Assembly (NCBI GenBank): GCA_900473415.1
Contig: UCLR01000008.1
Location: 1-64,000, forward strand
Reading direction: 5' to 3'
Source of the DNA: Hyphomicrobiales bacterium
GTDB lineage: Bacteria > Pseudomonadota > Alphaproteobacteria > Rhizobiales > Beijerinckiaceae
DNA: 64,000 nucleotides
Part shown: positions 9,118 to 19,010 of the stretch, piece after piece
Position numbering within the stretch: position 1 is the first letter of the stretch
Layout: each line of letters begins with the position of its first letter
The notes under the pieces: generated by a model
Told to the model about the DNA's origin: nothing
Seen by the model: the letters and a program-made list of their open reading frames with translations, nothing else
Databases searched by the model: none
Made by a program: the position numbers and the translations under genes

Positions 9118-10066
9118 TGTCTTCTCCCTGCTGCCACTTGCGGCGGGCAAGGCCGAAATAGCTGAACAAGGTCGCCAGCACGAGGAACGGGATCATCGCC
9201 ACCGCGATCGCCGCGCCCTCACCGAGCTGGCCTCCCGGAATGCCGCGCTGGAAGGCGAGCGTCGCCATCAGATGCGTCGAGTTGACGGGGCCGCCGCGGG
9301 TGATGGCGTAGACGAGCTGGAAGTCGGTGAAGGTGAACAGCACCGAGAAGGTCAGCACCACCGCCAAGATCGGCATCAGCATCGGGAAGGTGACGTGCTT
9401 GAAGCGCTGCCAGGCATTGGCGCCGTCCAGCATCGCCGCCTCGTAGAGCGAGGGCGAGATGGTCTGCAGACCCGCCAGCAGGCTGATGGCGACGAAGGGG
9501 ATACCGCGCCAGATATTGGCGGCGATCAGCGAGAAGCGCGCCGGCCAGGGCTGGCCGAGGAAGTCGATATAGGTTTCGCGCCAGCCGAGCACGTCGACGA
9601 GCACATAGGAGATGATCGAGAACTGCGGATCGTAGATCCACCAGAAGGCGATCGCCGAGAGCACCGTCGGCACGATCCAGGGCACCAGGATGATGGCGCG
9701 CAGCAGCGACTTGAACGGAAGGTTGTTGTTGAGCAGCAGGGCGAGCCAGAGGCCGAGCCCGAACTTACCGATCGTCGCGACGCTGGTGTAAAGTAGCGTG
9801 TTCCACACAGCCGTGTGGAACACCCTGTCATACCAGAGCGACTCGAAGTTCTCGAGGCCGATGAAATAGCCGGGGCGGCCGATACGCGTATCGGTGAAGG
9901 ACAGCCAGACGCCCAGGCCCAGCGGATAGCTGAGGAAGACCAGCAGCAGCGCGGCCGCCGGAAACAGGCAGATGGCGATCAGGAAGGGCTTGTTGTCGAA
10001 CAGCCTGACGAGCCAGCTCTGGTCCAGCTTGTAGGTGGTTCGCGTCTCGACGGCAGCAACGGCCAT
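9110..10066 (-). CDS. CUT1 sugar ABC transporter permease (MalF-like)
   Basis: A 318-residue inner-membrane permease of the MalF/UgpA type. The first transmembrane segment is at about residues 30-55, and the EAA loop YEAAMLDGANAWQRFKHVTF is followed by PMLMP. It forms the channel with the next gene. It lies 63 bases downstream of the binding-protein gene and is read leftward in the same operon. The substrate is most likely a sugar, polyol or sugar acid, judged from the CUT1 family and the neighbouring dehydrogenases. Confidence 0.92.
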   Translation of the reverse strand: MAVAAVETRTTYKLDQSWLVRLFDNKPFLIAICLFPAAALLLVFLSYPLGLGVWLSFTDTRIGRPGYFIGLENFESLWYDRVFHTAVWNTLLYTSVATIGKFGLGLWLALLLNNNLPFKSLLRAIILVPWIVPTVLSAIAFWWIYDPQFSIISYVLVDVLGWRETYIDFLGQPWPARFSLIAANIWRGIPFVAISLLAGLQTISPSLYEAAMLDGANAWQRFKHVTFPMLMPILAVVLTFSVLFTFTDFQLVYAITRGGPVNSTHLMATLAFQRGIPGGQLGEGAAIAVAMIPFLVLATLFSYFGLARRKWQQGEDND

Positions 10067-10129
10067 GGCGCGCTCTCTCTTGGACCGCCTCCCCGGCCGC
10101 CACCATGGACGGCGGCCGGGGAGCGCGGG

Positions 10130-11434
10130 TCAGGTCCTGTAATAACGCTTGGCGCGGCGCTCGGCCTCGCGGGCGGCCTCTTCAGGCGTCGCCTGGCCGG
10201 CGCAGACGGAAGCGACCATCTGCACGACGACGTACTCGGCATTGACCGTGCCCGCCGCCTCGTTGATCGAGCCCTTGTAGCCGCTCCAGAGCGCGCGCTC
10301 CCAGGTGTCGCGATAGACGACGATCTTGGGATCGGCCTCCCAGACCTTGCTGGTCGCATAGCCCTTCAAGGGTTGAGCCCAGTAGCCGTAGCAACCGGTC
10401 AGCCACTTGTCGTACTGCTCCTTCTCCATCATGAAGCGGAGATATTCCTTGGCCGCGTTCGGGTACTTGGTGTGCTTGAACGCCATGGCATTGATCACGA
10501 GCGCCGGCTCCGATGGGCGCCCAAGCGGACCCACCGGCATGGTGGCGTGGTTCAGGTCCTTACCGATTGCAGCAGTCTTCTCGTCCTTCGAGTTCTTGAT
10601 CGAGAAGTACAGCGAGACGCCATTCTGCGTGACACCGATTTCGCCTGCCGTCAGCGCCTTGTTGTTGCTGATATCGAGCCAGGAGAGCGTGCCCGGGATG
10701 AAGGTTTCGTAGAGCGCCTTCGCGTATTTCAGCGCCTCGATCGTCTCCTTGGAGTTGATCGCGACCTTGTTGTTCTCGTCGACCATGTAGCCACCATGGG
10801 TCCAGACGAGCCAGTTGCAGAAGGCGTTGCCGTCACCCACCGCGTTGCCGAGCGCGAACCCGGCCGGGTGGCCTTGCTCCTTCATCTTGCGGCAGAGCCT
10901 GAGGAAGCCGTCGAGATCCTTGGGGAAAGTGTCGAAGCCAGCTTCCTTGACCCAGGATTCGCGATAGACGGCCGGCGCGCCCGAGGCGCCCATTGGGATC
11001 GAGACCCACTGGTTGGTCTTGTCCTTCTTGCCGTACTTTTCGGCGATAGGATACCAGCCGCCGTATTTCTTGCCGAGATCCTCGGCAATCGGCGTCAGGT
11101 CGATCAGCTTGTCGGCGAAGATGTGCGGATCATCGGCCCAGCCGACGACGATATCGGGGCCGGCGCCGGTGTTGGCGGTGACCGCCGTCTGGGGGCGCAG
11201 GTCTTCCCAGCCTGCGTAGTCGACGCGGACCGGCACGCCCGTCGCCTTGGTGAAGGCCTCGGTGTTCTCGTTGAAGATCGCCTGGTCGGGATCGACGAAC
11301 TTGGTCGGGCGCAGCACGCGCAGCGTGGCGCCCTGCTCGATGTTGGCCTGCGCGAGAGCGGGCGACTGCAGCAGGCTCGCGCCTGCGGCGAGGCCAGCGC
11401 CACCGATCAGCACGTCACGTCTGGAAATGCTCAT
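10130..11434 (-). CDS. Extracellular carbohydrate-binding protein with Tat-type signal
   Basis: A 434-residue family 1 solute-binding protein for the CUT1 importer. The N-terminus has a twin-arginine signal, SISRRDVLIGG, then a hydrophobic stretch and a likely cleavage after SPALA (about residue 28), suggesting export of a folded protein. The start at 11434 is set by the Tat signal; the open frame upstream is spurious. The mature protein shows the family's ligand-region features such as the HGGYMVDENN loop. It is in an operon with the ATPase (upstream) and two permeases. Confidence 0.9.
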   Translation of the reverse strand: MSISRRDVLIGGAGLAAGASLLQSPALAQANIEQGATLRVLRPTKFVDPDQAIFNENTEAFTKATGVPVRVDYAGWEDLRPQTAVTANTGAGPDIVVGWADDPHIFADKLIDLTPIAEDLGKKYGGWYPIAEKYGKKDKTNQWVSIPMGASGAPAVYRESWVKEAGFDTFPKDLDGFLRLCRKMKEQGHPAGFALGNAVGDGNAFCNWLVWTHGGYMVDENNKVAINSKETIEALKYAKALYETFIPGTLSWLDISNNKALTAGEIGVTQNGVSLYFSIKNSKDEKTAAIGKDLNHATMPVGPLGRPSEPALVINAMAFKHTKYPNAAKEYLRFMMEKEQYDKWLTGCYGYWAQPLKGYATSKVWEADPKIVVYRDTWERALWSGYKGSINEAAGTVNAEYVVVQMVASVCAGQATPEEAAREAERRAKRYYRT

Positions 11435-11543
11435 GAAACCGTCTCCTCCTATGGTGCGGCAGGGGCCTGCATGGGACCCCCGTCCTGCTTCGATTTGCGT
11501 TGAACAGCGATCATCCGCCACCCCTCACGGGCGGCGAATTCCT

Positions 11544-12611
<1,068 letters not shown>

Positions 12612-12718
12612 GCCGTCTTTCCCTGTTCCGTTCCCTCAGCCGCCGCCATTCTACCTGGCGGTCGGCAAACCACGATCGGTTTCTTGTGACCGAATGATGA
12701 AGCTGTCCATCCTTCCGG

Positions 12719-12775
12719 AGGTTGTATCCGGCTTCATGTTGGATAAAGTCATACGAATACAAGTCGGCGTGTCAA
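12719..12775. promoter_or_regulatory. Candidate divergent promoter/GntR operator region
   Basis: This stretch is relatively AT-rich and lies between the leftward transporter operon and the rightward GntR gene. On the minus strand it contains CTTGTATTCGTATGAC, which resembles the TTGTAT-type half-sites recognised by FCD-class GntR proteins, plus the nearby GTTGTATCC and GGATAAAGT half-sites. No perfect palindrome is present, so this is a weak call made mostly from position. Confidence 0.3.
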
Positions 12776-12843
12776 GCGCCCCCATCGTCTACAGCCCGAC
12801 TCAAGGGCAGGCGGCCACGAAGCCCTAGGGAGGGGCACCATCG

Positions 12844-13620
12844 ATGCGCGTGCGCGATTTCTCGCGACCGACGACGCTCAATCCGGACCGGCTTTTCGGC
12901 CAGGTCGCCCAGAAGCTCGCGGTCGCGATCATAACCGGTCGCGTCCGCGCTGGCGAACTCCTGCCAAACGAGGACGATCTGCGCTCCGACATCTCGGTCT
13001 CACGCACCGCCTATCGCGAAGCCGTGAAGATCCTGACCGCCAAGGGGCTGGTCGAGGCGCGCCCCAAGATCGGCACCCGCGCCGCGCCGCGCGAGCGCTG
13101 GAATTTGCTCGATCCGGACGTTCTCTCCTGGCAGTTCGAGGCCGATCCGAATGAGAAATTCATTCGCGATCTCTTCGAGTTGCGCCGCTTCGTCGAGCCC
13201 AGCGCCGCCCGCCTCGCCGCGCAGCGCCGCACCTCCGCCGACATCGCCCGGATCGAGGCGGCCTATCGCGGCATGGTCGACAATCCGCCCTATGCTGAGG
13301 CCACGATCCGCGCCGACCTCGCCTTCCACGAGGCGATCTTCACCGCCGCCCAGAACGCCGCGCTGCAATGCCTCGCCAGCGCCGTGATCGCCACGCTGCA
13401 ATGGTCGCTCTTGCTCAAGACCGGCGACCAGGATGCCTACGTTGAATCACTGCCGGATCACGAGCACGTCCTGCTCGCCATCATCGACCGTGACGGCGAT
13501 CTCGCCTCGGCCCGTATGGCAGGCCTCGTCATCGACAGCCTGAACACGACGCTCGCCTCGCTGGGCGCGCATTCAGCCACAGAAACTGGAAAAATTGCGC
13601 GAATAAAGCATACTAAATAA
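12844..13620 (+). CDS. GntR-family regulator, FadR/FCD subclass
   Basis: A 258-residue DNA-binding regulator. The winged helix (about residues 15-85) includes the GntR signature LLPNEDDLRSDISVSRTAYR and EAVKILTAKGLVEARPKIGT. The all-helical FCD effector domain (about 95-240) shows ELRRFVEPSAARLAA, DLAFHEAIF and DHEHVLLAI, with the Asp and His residues that usually bind a metal and a carboxylate effector. The ribosome site AGGGAGGGG precedes the ATG. Divergence from the CUT1 operon and the hydroxyacid dehydrogenase downstream suggest control of sugar-acid uptake, with a sugar acid as likely effector (inference). Confidence 0.9.
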   Translation: MRVRDFSRPTTLNPDRLFGQVAQKLAVAIITGRVRAGELLPNEDDLRSDISVSRTAYREAVKILTAKGLVEARPKIGTRAAPRERWNLLDPDVLSWQFEADPNEKFIRDLFELRRFVEPSAARLAAQRRTSADIARIEAAYRGMVDNPPYAEATIRADLAFHEAIFTAAQNAALQCLASAVIATLQWSLLLKTGDQDAYVESLPDHEHVLLAIIDRDGDLASARMAGLVIDSLNTTLASLGAHSATETGKIARIKHTK

Positions 13621-13765
13621 AGACCCCGTCTTTCCTTGCGGGGCCTAAAGCGGATACCGCTCATGCGGCGGCGCGGCTACCAAGCCTCGCTAGGCCGCTT
13701 AAGCTTCATTTAATCGATTCATAAGCCGCGAAGCAACGCCATCCCACCGAACGGACAGCCAGACG

Positions 13766-14740
13766 ATGCCAGCCCCCAACGCTCCCGAAATCATCATGAC
13801 CGGCCCGATGATGGCCTATGTTGCGGATCAGCTGAAGGCGCGCTTCGTCGTCCATGAGCTGTGGAAGGCGCCGGACCGCGCCGCCCTCCTCGCCGAGGTC
13901 GCGGGCCGCGTGCGCGGGGTCGCGGCCGGCGGCGGCCATAACCGGGTCGACGGTGCACTCTTCGACGCGCTGCCCAAGCTCGAGATGGTTGCGAGCTTCG
14001 GTGTCGGCTACGACCACATCGACGCGGCCGAAGCCGGCCGGCGCGGCGTCACCGTCTCCAACACGCCGGACGTGCTGACCGACGAGGTCGCGGATCTTGC
14101 GCTCGGCCTGCTCATCGCCACCGTCCGCCAGCTGCCGCAGGTCGATCGCTATCTGCGCGAGGGCAAGTGGCTGAAGGGCGCCTATCCCCTCACCACCTCG
14201 CTGCGCGGGCGCACGGTCGGCATCGTCGGCCTCGGCCGCATCGGCAAGGCCGTCGCCAAGCGCGTCGAGGCCTTTGGCCTGCCGGTCGTCTATCACGGCC
14301 GCACGCGCCAGGAAGACGTCTCCTACCGCTACTACCCCTCGCTGGTGGAGATGGCGGCGGATGTCGATACGCTGATCTCGGTCGCGCCCGGCGGCGCCTC
14401 CACCAATCACATCATCAATGCCGAGGTCCTGAAGGCGCTCGGCCCGAACGGCATCCTGGTCAATGTCGGCCGCGGCACCGTCGTCGACGAGCAGGCGCTG
14501 ATCCAAGCGCTCAAGGACAAGACGATCCTCTCCGCCGGCCTCGACGTCTTCGAGGACGAGCCGCGCGTGCCGGCCGAGCTCATCGCCATCGAGCACGCCG
14601 TGCTGCTGCCCCATGTCGGCTCCGCTTCGGTCTACACCCGCGAGCAGATGGGCCAGCTAGTGGTCGACAACCTCGTTTCATGGTTCGATGGCAAGGGTCC
14701 GCTGACGCCCGTGTCCGAGACGCCATGGAAAAAGGCCTGA
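13766..14740 (+). CDS. D-2-hydroxyacid dehydrogenase (glyoxylate/hydroxypyruvate reductase-like)
   Basis: A 324-residue NAD(P)-dependent 2-hydroxyacid dehydrogenase. The nucleotide-binding motif is VGIVGLGRIGKAVAKR, and the catalytic triad is visible: Arg in VNVGRGTVVDE, Glu in DVFEDEP, and His in LLPHVGSAS. The GSAS after the catalytic His is usual for hydroxypyruvate/glyoxylate reductases and related 2-ketogluconate reductases. It follows the GntR gene in the same direction after 145 bases. A role in reducing a 2-keto acid made from the transported sugar acid would fit, but that is inference. Its last 16 bases overlap the next gene. Confidence 0.9.
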   Translation: MPAPNAPEIIMTGPMMAYVADQLKARFVVHELWKAPDRAALLAEVAGRVRGVAAGGGHNRVDGALFDALPKLEMVASFGVGYDHIDAAEAGRRGVTVSNTPDVLTDEVADLALGLLIATVRQLPQVDRYLREGKWLKGAYPLTTSLRGRTVGIVGLGRIGKAVAKRVEAFGLPVVYHGRTRQEDVSYRYYPSLVEMAADVDTLISVAPGGASTNHIINAEVLKALGPNGILVNVGRGTVVDEQALIQALKDKTILSAGLDVFEDEPRVPAELIAIEHAVLLPHVGSASVYTREQMGQLVVDNLVSWFDGKGPLTPVSETPWKKA

Positions 14741-15516
14741 TCCGCCGGCTCCTGACTGTCCTCATCCTCGGCGCCGGCTGTTGGCCGGCCGCCGCGCAGA
14801 CGGCCTCGCCCCCGCGTGGGGGCGACAAGGCGTCCGAGGCGCTGCGGCCCTGGCTCGGCGCCTGGGACCTCGAAATGGCCGACGCGCCCCGCGGCTGCTC
14901 GGTCACGCTCGGCGCTGAACCGGCAGGAGACGCGCGCCAGCTCCGCTTCCCCGCCACCTGCCGGCGCGCTCTGCCTATTCTCGACAAGGCCGTCGCCTGG
15001 GCTCCGGCTGCGGGTGGTCGGCCACGCTTGCTCGATGCCGGCGGCAAGGAGGTCATCGGCTTCCGCAGCGGCTCGCGGGAGACAGGGCTCGAAGGCAGCG
15101 GCGCGGACGGCAAGGCCTATCGCCTGGTCTCGAAGGATCATCCGCGCGCGCCCGGTTCCTCGCAGGCTGCCACAGCCGCGCAACGGCGGACCGTTGTCGA
15201 TCCCGCCACAGCGCCGGCACCGGCCAGTCTGCCCGGCCGGTACGCGCTGATGCGGCAGCCCGAACGCGAAGCCTGCCGCCTCGTCCTGTCCTCCTCCTCT
15301 GCCTCTCAGAATGGCACCGCTCCCGCCGGCTTCGAAGGTAGCTGCGACGATGCGGGACTGACGATCTTCGATCCTGCCGGCTGGCGTTACGACGGCGGGC
15401 GGCTCACCCTTGTCGCCCGCCGCGGCCACACGGTCGACCTCGTCTTCGAGAAGGGACAGTGGCGCAAGGACCCGACCGCTGGCGCCCCGTTGCTGATGCG
15501 CAAGCTCACGCCCTGA
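14725..15516 (+). CDS. Exported protein with two Inh/AprI-like (metalloprotease inhibitor) domains
   Basis: A 263-residue protein with a signal peptide (MEKGLIRR, hydrophobic core, cleavage near WPAAAQ). The rest reads as two related beta-barrel repeats. The first, at about residues 40-130, begins LRPWLGAWDLEMADAPRGCSV. The second, at about 165-260, begins LPGRYALMRQPEREACRLVL. Each has a Cys shortly after the opening strand and a second Cys further on (FPATCRRAL; FEGSCDDAG), the disulfide pattern of AprI/Inh inhibitors of serralysin-like proteases. The start is inside the end of the dehydrogenase gene (16-base overlap). No serralysin gene is visible nearby. The assignment rests on motif layout seen by eye. 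Confidence 0.65.
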   Translation: MEKGLIRRLLTVLILGAGCWPAAAQTASPPRGGDKASEALRPWLGAWDLEMADAPRGCSVTLGAEPAGDARQLRFPATCRRALPILDKAVAWAPAAGGRPRLLDAGGKEVIGFRSGSRETGLEGSGADGKAYRLVSKDHPRAPGSSQAATAAQRRTVVDPATAPAPASLPGRYALMRQPEREACRLVLSSSSASQNGTAPAGFEGSCDDAGLTIFDPAGWRYDGGRLTLVARRGHTVDLVFEKGQWRKDPTAGAPLLMRKLTP

Positions 15517-15699
15517 TCGCCGCGCCGACGGATCTCACGGAGACGGCGCGCGTGGCGGCGATATCGGATGGCTGCGCGTCATAGGTTTGCCCGATGGCTC
15601 GGCGGCCGGCCCGTGCAAATTTCCGTCTTGGTTGTGTCGCTATCCTGCCGCCGGTCGCTGCGGCGTGCGCGGCGCCGCAGCCGCGACAGGAGGACGGAT

Positions 15700-16542
15700 A
15701 TGTTCAATGCCAAGTCTCTGCTCGATGCCCTGGTCAGCGCCGGGAGCCAGGCGGGCGCCCAGGCCGGACAGCAGGGCAATCCCGGTGGCATCGGCGGCCT
15801 GGCGGGGCAGATCCTGACCCAGGCCACGCAGGGCCTCGGCGACGCCGCTCGCCAGACCGGCGTTCAGCAGGGTGCGAGCGACGCGCTCGGCCAGCTCACC
15901 GGCGGCAAGACCCCGGACCAGCTCATCGAGCAGGCCAAGGGCCTCTTCAATGCCAATCCAGCGCTGGCGACGGCAGTGCTCGGCGGCCTGGGTGCGCTGG
16001 TCTTCGGGACGAGTTCCGGGCGCGGGATCGCCGGCTCCGCCGCCAAGCTCGGCGGCCTCGCCCTGATCGGCGGCCTCGCCTACAAGGCCTATCAGAACTA
16101 TCAGGCCGGCAAGCCACTCCTCGATCTCAAGCAGCAGGAGGTCCTGCCCGCCCCGCCCGGCACGGGCTTCGAGCCGCAGGCAGCGAGCGAGGCCACGGCG
16201 CGCAGCTTCATCCGCGCCATGATCGCGGCCGCGGCAGCCGACGGCCATATCGACGAGCAGGAGCGCAGCGCCATCCTCCGGGGGCTCAAGGAAGCCGGGC
16301 TCGACCGGGAGGCGCAAGCCTGGCTGGAGAAGGAGCTCGCCGAGCCGGCCTCGATCGACGCCCTCGTCGACGCCGCCGAGAGCCCCCAGCTCGCCACCCA
16401 GATCTATACGGCCGCGCGCATCGCCATCAATCCGGACACGCGCGCCGAGAAGGATTTCCTGGCGGGGCTGGCCCGCTCGCTCGGCCTCGATGCGGAACTC
16501 GTCGCCAATATCGACGCCGCCGCAGGCGCGGCGAAGGTCTAA
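15700..16542 (+). CDS. DUF533/TerB-like family protein (YebE-like)
   Basis: A 280-residue protein. The first 85 residues are rich in Gly, Gln and Ala. A hydrophobic Gly-rich segment follows at about 90-125 (VLGGLGALVFGTSSGRG onward). The C-terminal half is a helical TerB-like domain, with MIAAAAADGHIDEQER (an acidic, possibly metal-binding helix-loop) and ATQIYTAARIAINPDTRAEK. This matches the DUF533 family, whose function is unknown, with tellurite resistance inferred only from the fold. The start at 15700 has the strong site AGGAGG; the open frame before it is not protein-like. It is monocistronic. Confidence 0.8.
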   Translation: MFNAKSLLDALVSAGSQAGAQAGQQGNPGGIGGLAGQILTQATQGLGDAARQTGVQQGASDALGQLTGGKTPDQLIEQAKGLFNANPALATAVLGGLGALVFGTSSGRGIAGSAAKLGGLALIGGLAYKAYQNYQAGKPLLDLKQQEVLPAPPGTGFEPQAASEATARSFIRAMIAAAAADGHIDEQERSAILRGLKEAGLDREAQAWLEKELAEPASIDALVDAAESPQLATQIYTAARIAINPDTRAEKDFLAGLARSLGLDAELVANIDAAAGAAKV

Positions 16543-16699
16543 GCTGCGCCGGTTCAGCACCCCTTCGCAGCCGGGCCCCCGCGAGCCCGGAAGCCGCTTG
16601 TTAATCCTGGCTGCGAAAATCGACGCCGCATGCACGGCCGCTTAGGAGTTTTCTGCCAATAAGGCCCGGCGAAAACGGCAAGGAGCGACGGCCGGGACT

Positions 16700-17590
16700 A
16701 TGTCGATCACCGCAATGATCAGGGCAATGCGGCCGCATCACTGGCTCAAGAACGGCCTGGTTTTCATCCCGATCCTGCTGAACCACGACGTCTTCGATCT
16801 GACGGCCCTCTGGCACGGGCTAGTCGCCTTCATCGCCTTCAGCCTGCTCGCTTCGGCGATCTACCTGCTCAACGATATCAAGGATGTCGAGGCCGACCGG
16901 CGCCATCCGACGAAATGCAAGCGGCCGCTGGCGGCCGGCGAGATCACGCCCGCACAGGCCTATGCAGCGGTTCCGATCCTGCTCGTCGCCGCCTTCTCGA
17001 CCGCCTGGCTGGTGCCTCAGCCAAAGGTCTTCCTGCTCGCGCTCGCGGCCTATCTCGCCCTTGCGCTCGCCTATCTGCTAGTATTGAAGCGCAAGCTGCT
17101 CGTCGACGTCCTGGGGCTCGCCTCCATGCACACGCTGCGCATCCTCGCCGGCAACGCGGCGGCGGCGATTCCGGTCTCCTCCTGGCTGCTCGCCTTCTCG
17201 ATGTTCCTGTTTCTGAGCCTCGCCCTGGTGAAGCGCTATGCCGAGCTCAGGCTCACGCAGGACCAGTCCGGACTGAAGAGCGCCGGCCGGGGCTACCATG
17301 CCGAAGACATCGAGGCCCTCTCGCAGCTCGGTATGGCTTCGGGATGCACCTGCGCGCTGATCATGGCGCTCTATGTCGACAGCGCCGCAGTCAAGCAGCT
17401 CTATCGCCATCCGGAGGTGATTTGGCTGGTCTGCCCGATTATCCTCTACCAGATGGCACGCATCTGGTTCCTGGCCCGCCGTGGGGACATGCCCGACGAC
17501 CCGCTCGTCTTCATGATCCGAGACTGGCGCAGCCAGACCATGGGCCTCCTGGTCGTGCTCGTCATGGTCGTGGCGACGGTACTGCCGTGA
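16700..17590 (+). CDS. UbiA-family polyprenyl-phosphate phosphoribosyltransferase-like protein
   Basis: A 296-residue integral membrane prenyltransferase with about eight to nine hydrophobic segments. The first Asp-rich motif NDIKDVEADRRHP (N58, D59, D62, D66) is typical of UbiA enzymes, and MRPHHWLKNGLVFIPIL at the N-terminus matches the DPPR-synthase branch (5-phosphoribosyl diphosphate to decaprenyl phosphate, Rv3806c-like). The next gene is a DprE1-like oxidase joined by a 4-base overlap, which strongly supports lipid-linked pentose synthesis over quinone or heme prenylation. The downstream sugar acceptor is unknown. Confidence 0.85.
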   Translation: MSITAMIRAMRPHHWLKNGLVFIPILLNHDVFDLTALWHGLVAFIAFSLLASAIYLLNDIKDVEADRRHPTKCKRPLAAGEITPAQAYAAVPILLVAAFSTAWLVPQPKVFLLALAAYLALALAYLLVLKRKLLVDVLGLASMHTLRILAGNAAAAIPVSSWLLAFSMFLFLSLALVKRYAELRLTQDQSGLKSAGRGYHAEDIEALSQLGMASGCTCALIMALYVDSAAVKQLYRHPEVIWLVCPIILYQMARIWFLARRGDMPDDPLVFMIRDWRSQTMGLLVVLVMVVATVLP

Positions 17591-18903
17591 CCGCTCCTTC
17601 AGCCCAGAGTTATCGCTCCTGGGGTGGGCTTTCCGCCCGCGACAGCGAGATCGTCCTTGCCCGCGACTGGATTGCCGGCCCCGGCCGGCATCGCCACCCG
17701 GCCCTTGCCTATGGCAACGGCCGCTCCTATGGCGATTCCTGCCTGAACGACGGCGGCGCGCTGATCGACACCCGCGGCCTCAACGAGGTTCTGGCCTTCG
17801 ATCGCGAGAGCGGCCTCCTGACCTGCGGCGCAGGCCTGAGGCTCGACCATCTGCTCGAACTGGCCGTGCCGGCGGGCTGGTTTCCGCCGGTCACGCCCGG
17901 CACCAGCTTCGTCACCATCGGCGGCGCGCTCGCCAATGACGTCCACGGCAAGAACCACCATGGAGCCGGTACCTTCGGCTGCCATGTTCGCGCCTTCGAG
18001 CTGATGCGCTCCGATGGACACCGCCTGATCTGCGCGCCGGACCTCAACGCCGAACTCTTCGCCGCCACGATCGGCGGCCTCGGACTGACGGGGCTCGTTA
18101 CGCAGGTGACCCTGCAGCTCATGCCGATCGCCTCGGCGCATATGCTGCAGGAGGTGCTGCATTTCGACAGCCTCGACCGCTTCTTCGAGATCGCAGCCGA
18201 ATCCGACGCAACCCATGACTACACCGTCGCCTGGGTCGATTCGCTCGCCAGCGGCCGCCACTTCGGCCGCGGCGTCTTCTTCCGCGCCAATCATGCGCCG
18301 GGCTCCCTCGAGCCGCCGCCGCGTGCGGCGCGTACGGTGGCCTTCCCGCCGACACCGCCCTTCCCGCTGATCAATCGCGCGACGCTGAGCGCCTTCAACT
18401 GGCTCTATCGCAACACTCAGCCGCGCAGCCCGGACGAGCGCCGCATACACTATCGCCCCTTCTTCTTTCCGCTCGATCGCGTCCGCGACTGGAACCGCGC
18501 CTACGGGCCGAAGGGGCTGAGGCAATTCCAGTGCGTGGTGCCCCCAGCCGCGGCGCGGGAGGCCGTGGCGGACATGCTGCGCCGAACGCTCGCCGCCGGC
18601 GAGGCCTCCTTCCTGACGGTGCTGAAGATCTTCGGGACCAGGCCGTCGCCGGGGCTGATGTCCTTTCCCATGCCGGGCGCGACGCTCACCCTCGACTTTC
18701 CCAATCGCGGCGAGCGCACCGCCCGCTTGCTGGCGGAGCTCGACTGCATCGCGCTGGCTGCAGGCGGACGCGTCAATCCCTACAAGGACGCCCGTATGCC
18801 GCCCGCGACCTTCGAGGCATCCTTCCCCCGTTGGCGCGACTTCGCGCGCCATGTCGACCCAGGCTTCTCCTCGGATTTCTGGCGCCGCGTCACCGCCGGC
18901 TGA
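17587..18903 (+). CDS. FAD-dependent oxidase, DprE1-like (decaprenylphosphoryl-ribose 2'-oxidase family)
   Basis: A 438-residue flavoprotein of the PCMH/VAO fold. The N-terminal FAD domain shows LAYGNGRSYGDSCLND and GGALANDVHGKNHHGAGTFG, a hallmark of DprE1. The C-terminal substrate domain includes the lysine motif GGRVNPYKDARM. The GTG start at 17587 overlaps the UbiA stop (GTGA); no ATG is available. In the mycobacterial enzyme the drug-reactive cysteine lies in a GWNICVDF stretch; the aligned stretch here reads GATLTLDF, so the cysteine appears to be Thr. It probably oxidises the 2'-OH of a polyprenyl-phosphoryl ribose. The usual reductase partner DprE2 is not adjacent. Confidence 0.85.
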   Translation: MTAPSAQSYRSWGGLSARDSEIVLARDWIAGPGRHRHPALAYGNGRSYGDSCLNDGGALIDTRGLNEVLAFDRESGLLTCGAGLRLDHLLELAVPAGWFPPVTPGTSFVTIGGALANDVHGKNHHGAGTFGCHVRAFELMRSDGHRLICAPDLNAELFAATIGGLGLTGLVTQVTLQLMPIASAHMLQEVLHFDSLDRFFEIAAESDATHDYTVAWVDSLASGRHFGRGVFFRANHAPGSLEPPPRAARTVAFPPTPPFPLINRATLSAFNWLYRNTQPRSPDERRIHYRPFFFPLDRVRDWNRAYGPKGLRQFQCVVPPAAAREAVADMLRRTLAAGEASFLTVLKIFGTRPSPGLMSFPMPGATLTLDFPNRGERTARLLAELDCIALAAGGRVNPYKDARMPPATFEASFPRWRDFARHVDPGFSSDFWRRVTAG

Positions 18904-19010
18904 GCCGCCGCGGAAATTCCCGCCCCCATTTTGAACCTTGCCGCCGCCCTCCACGACCAAAGAGCATGGAGGGCGAGCCGTTCGCTCTCGACCTATCGGG
19001 AGAAACGAAC

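Noticed and set aside
13621-13765. Terminator between GntR gene and the 2-hydroxyacid dehydrogenase gene
   Set aside because: Only a 5-base CCCCG/CGGGG stem with a long loop and no T-tract; too weak to call.
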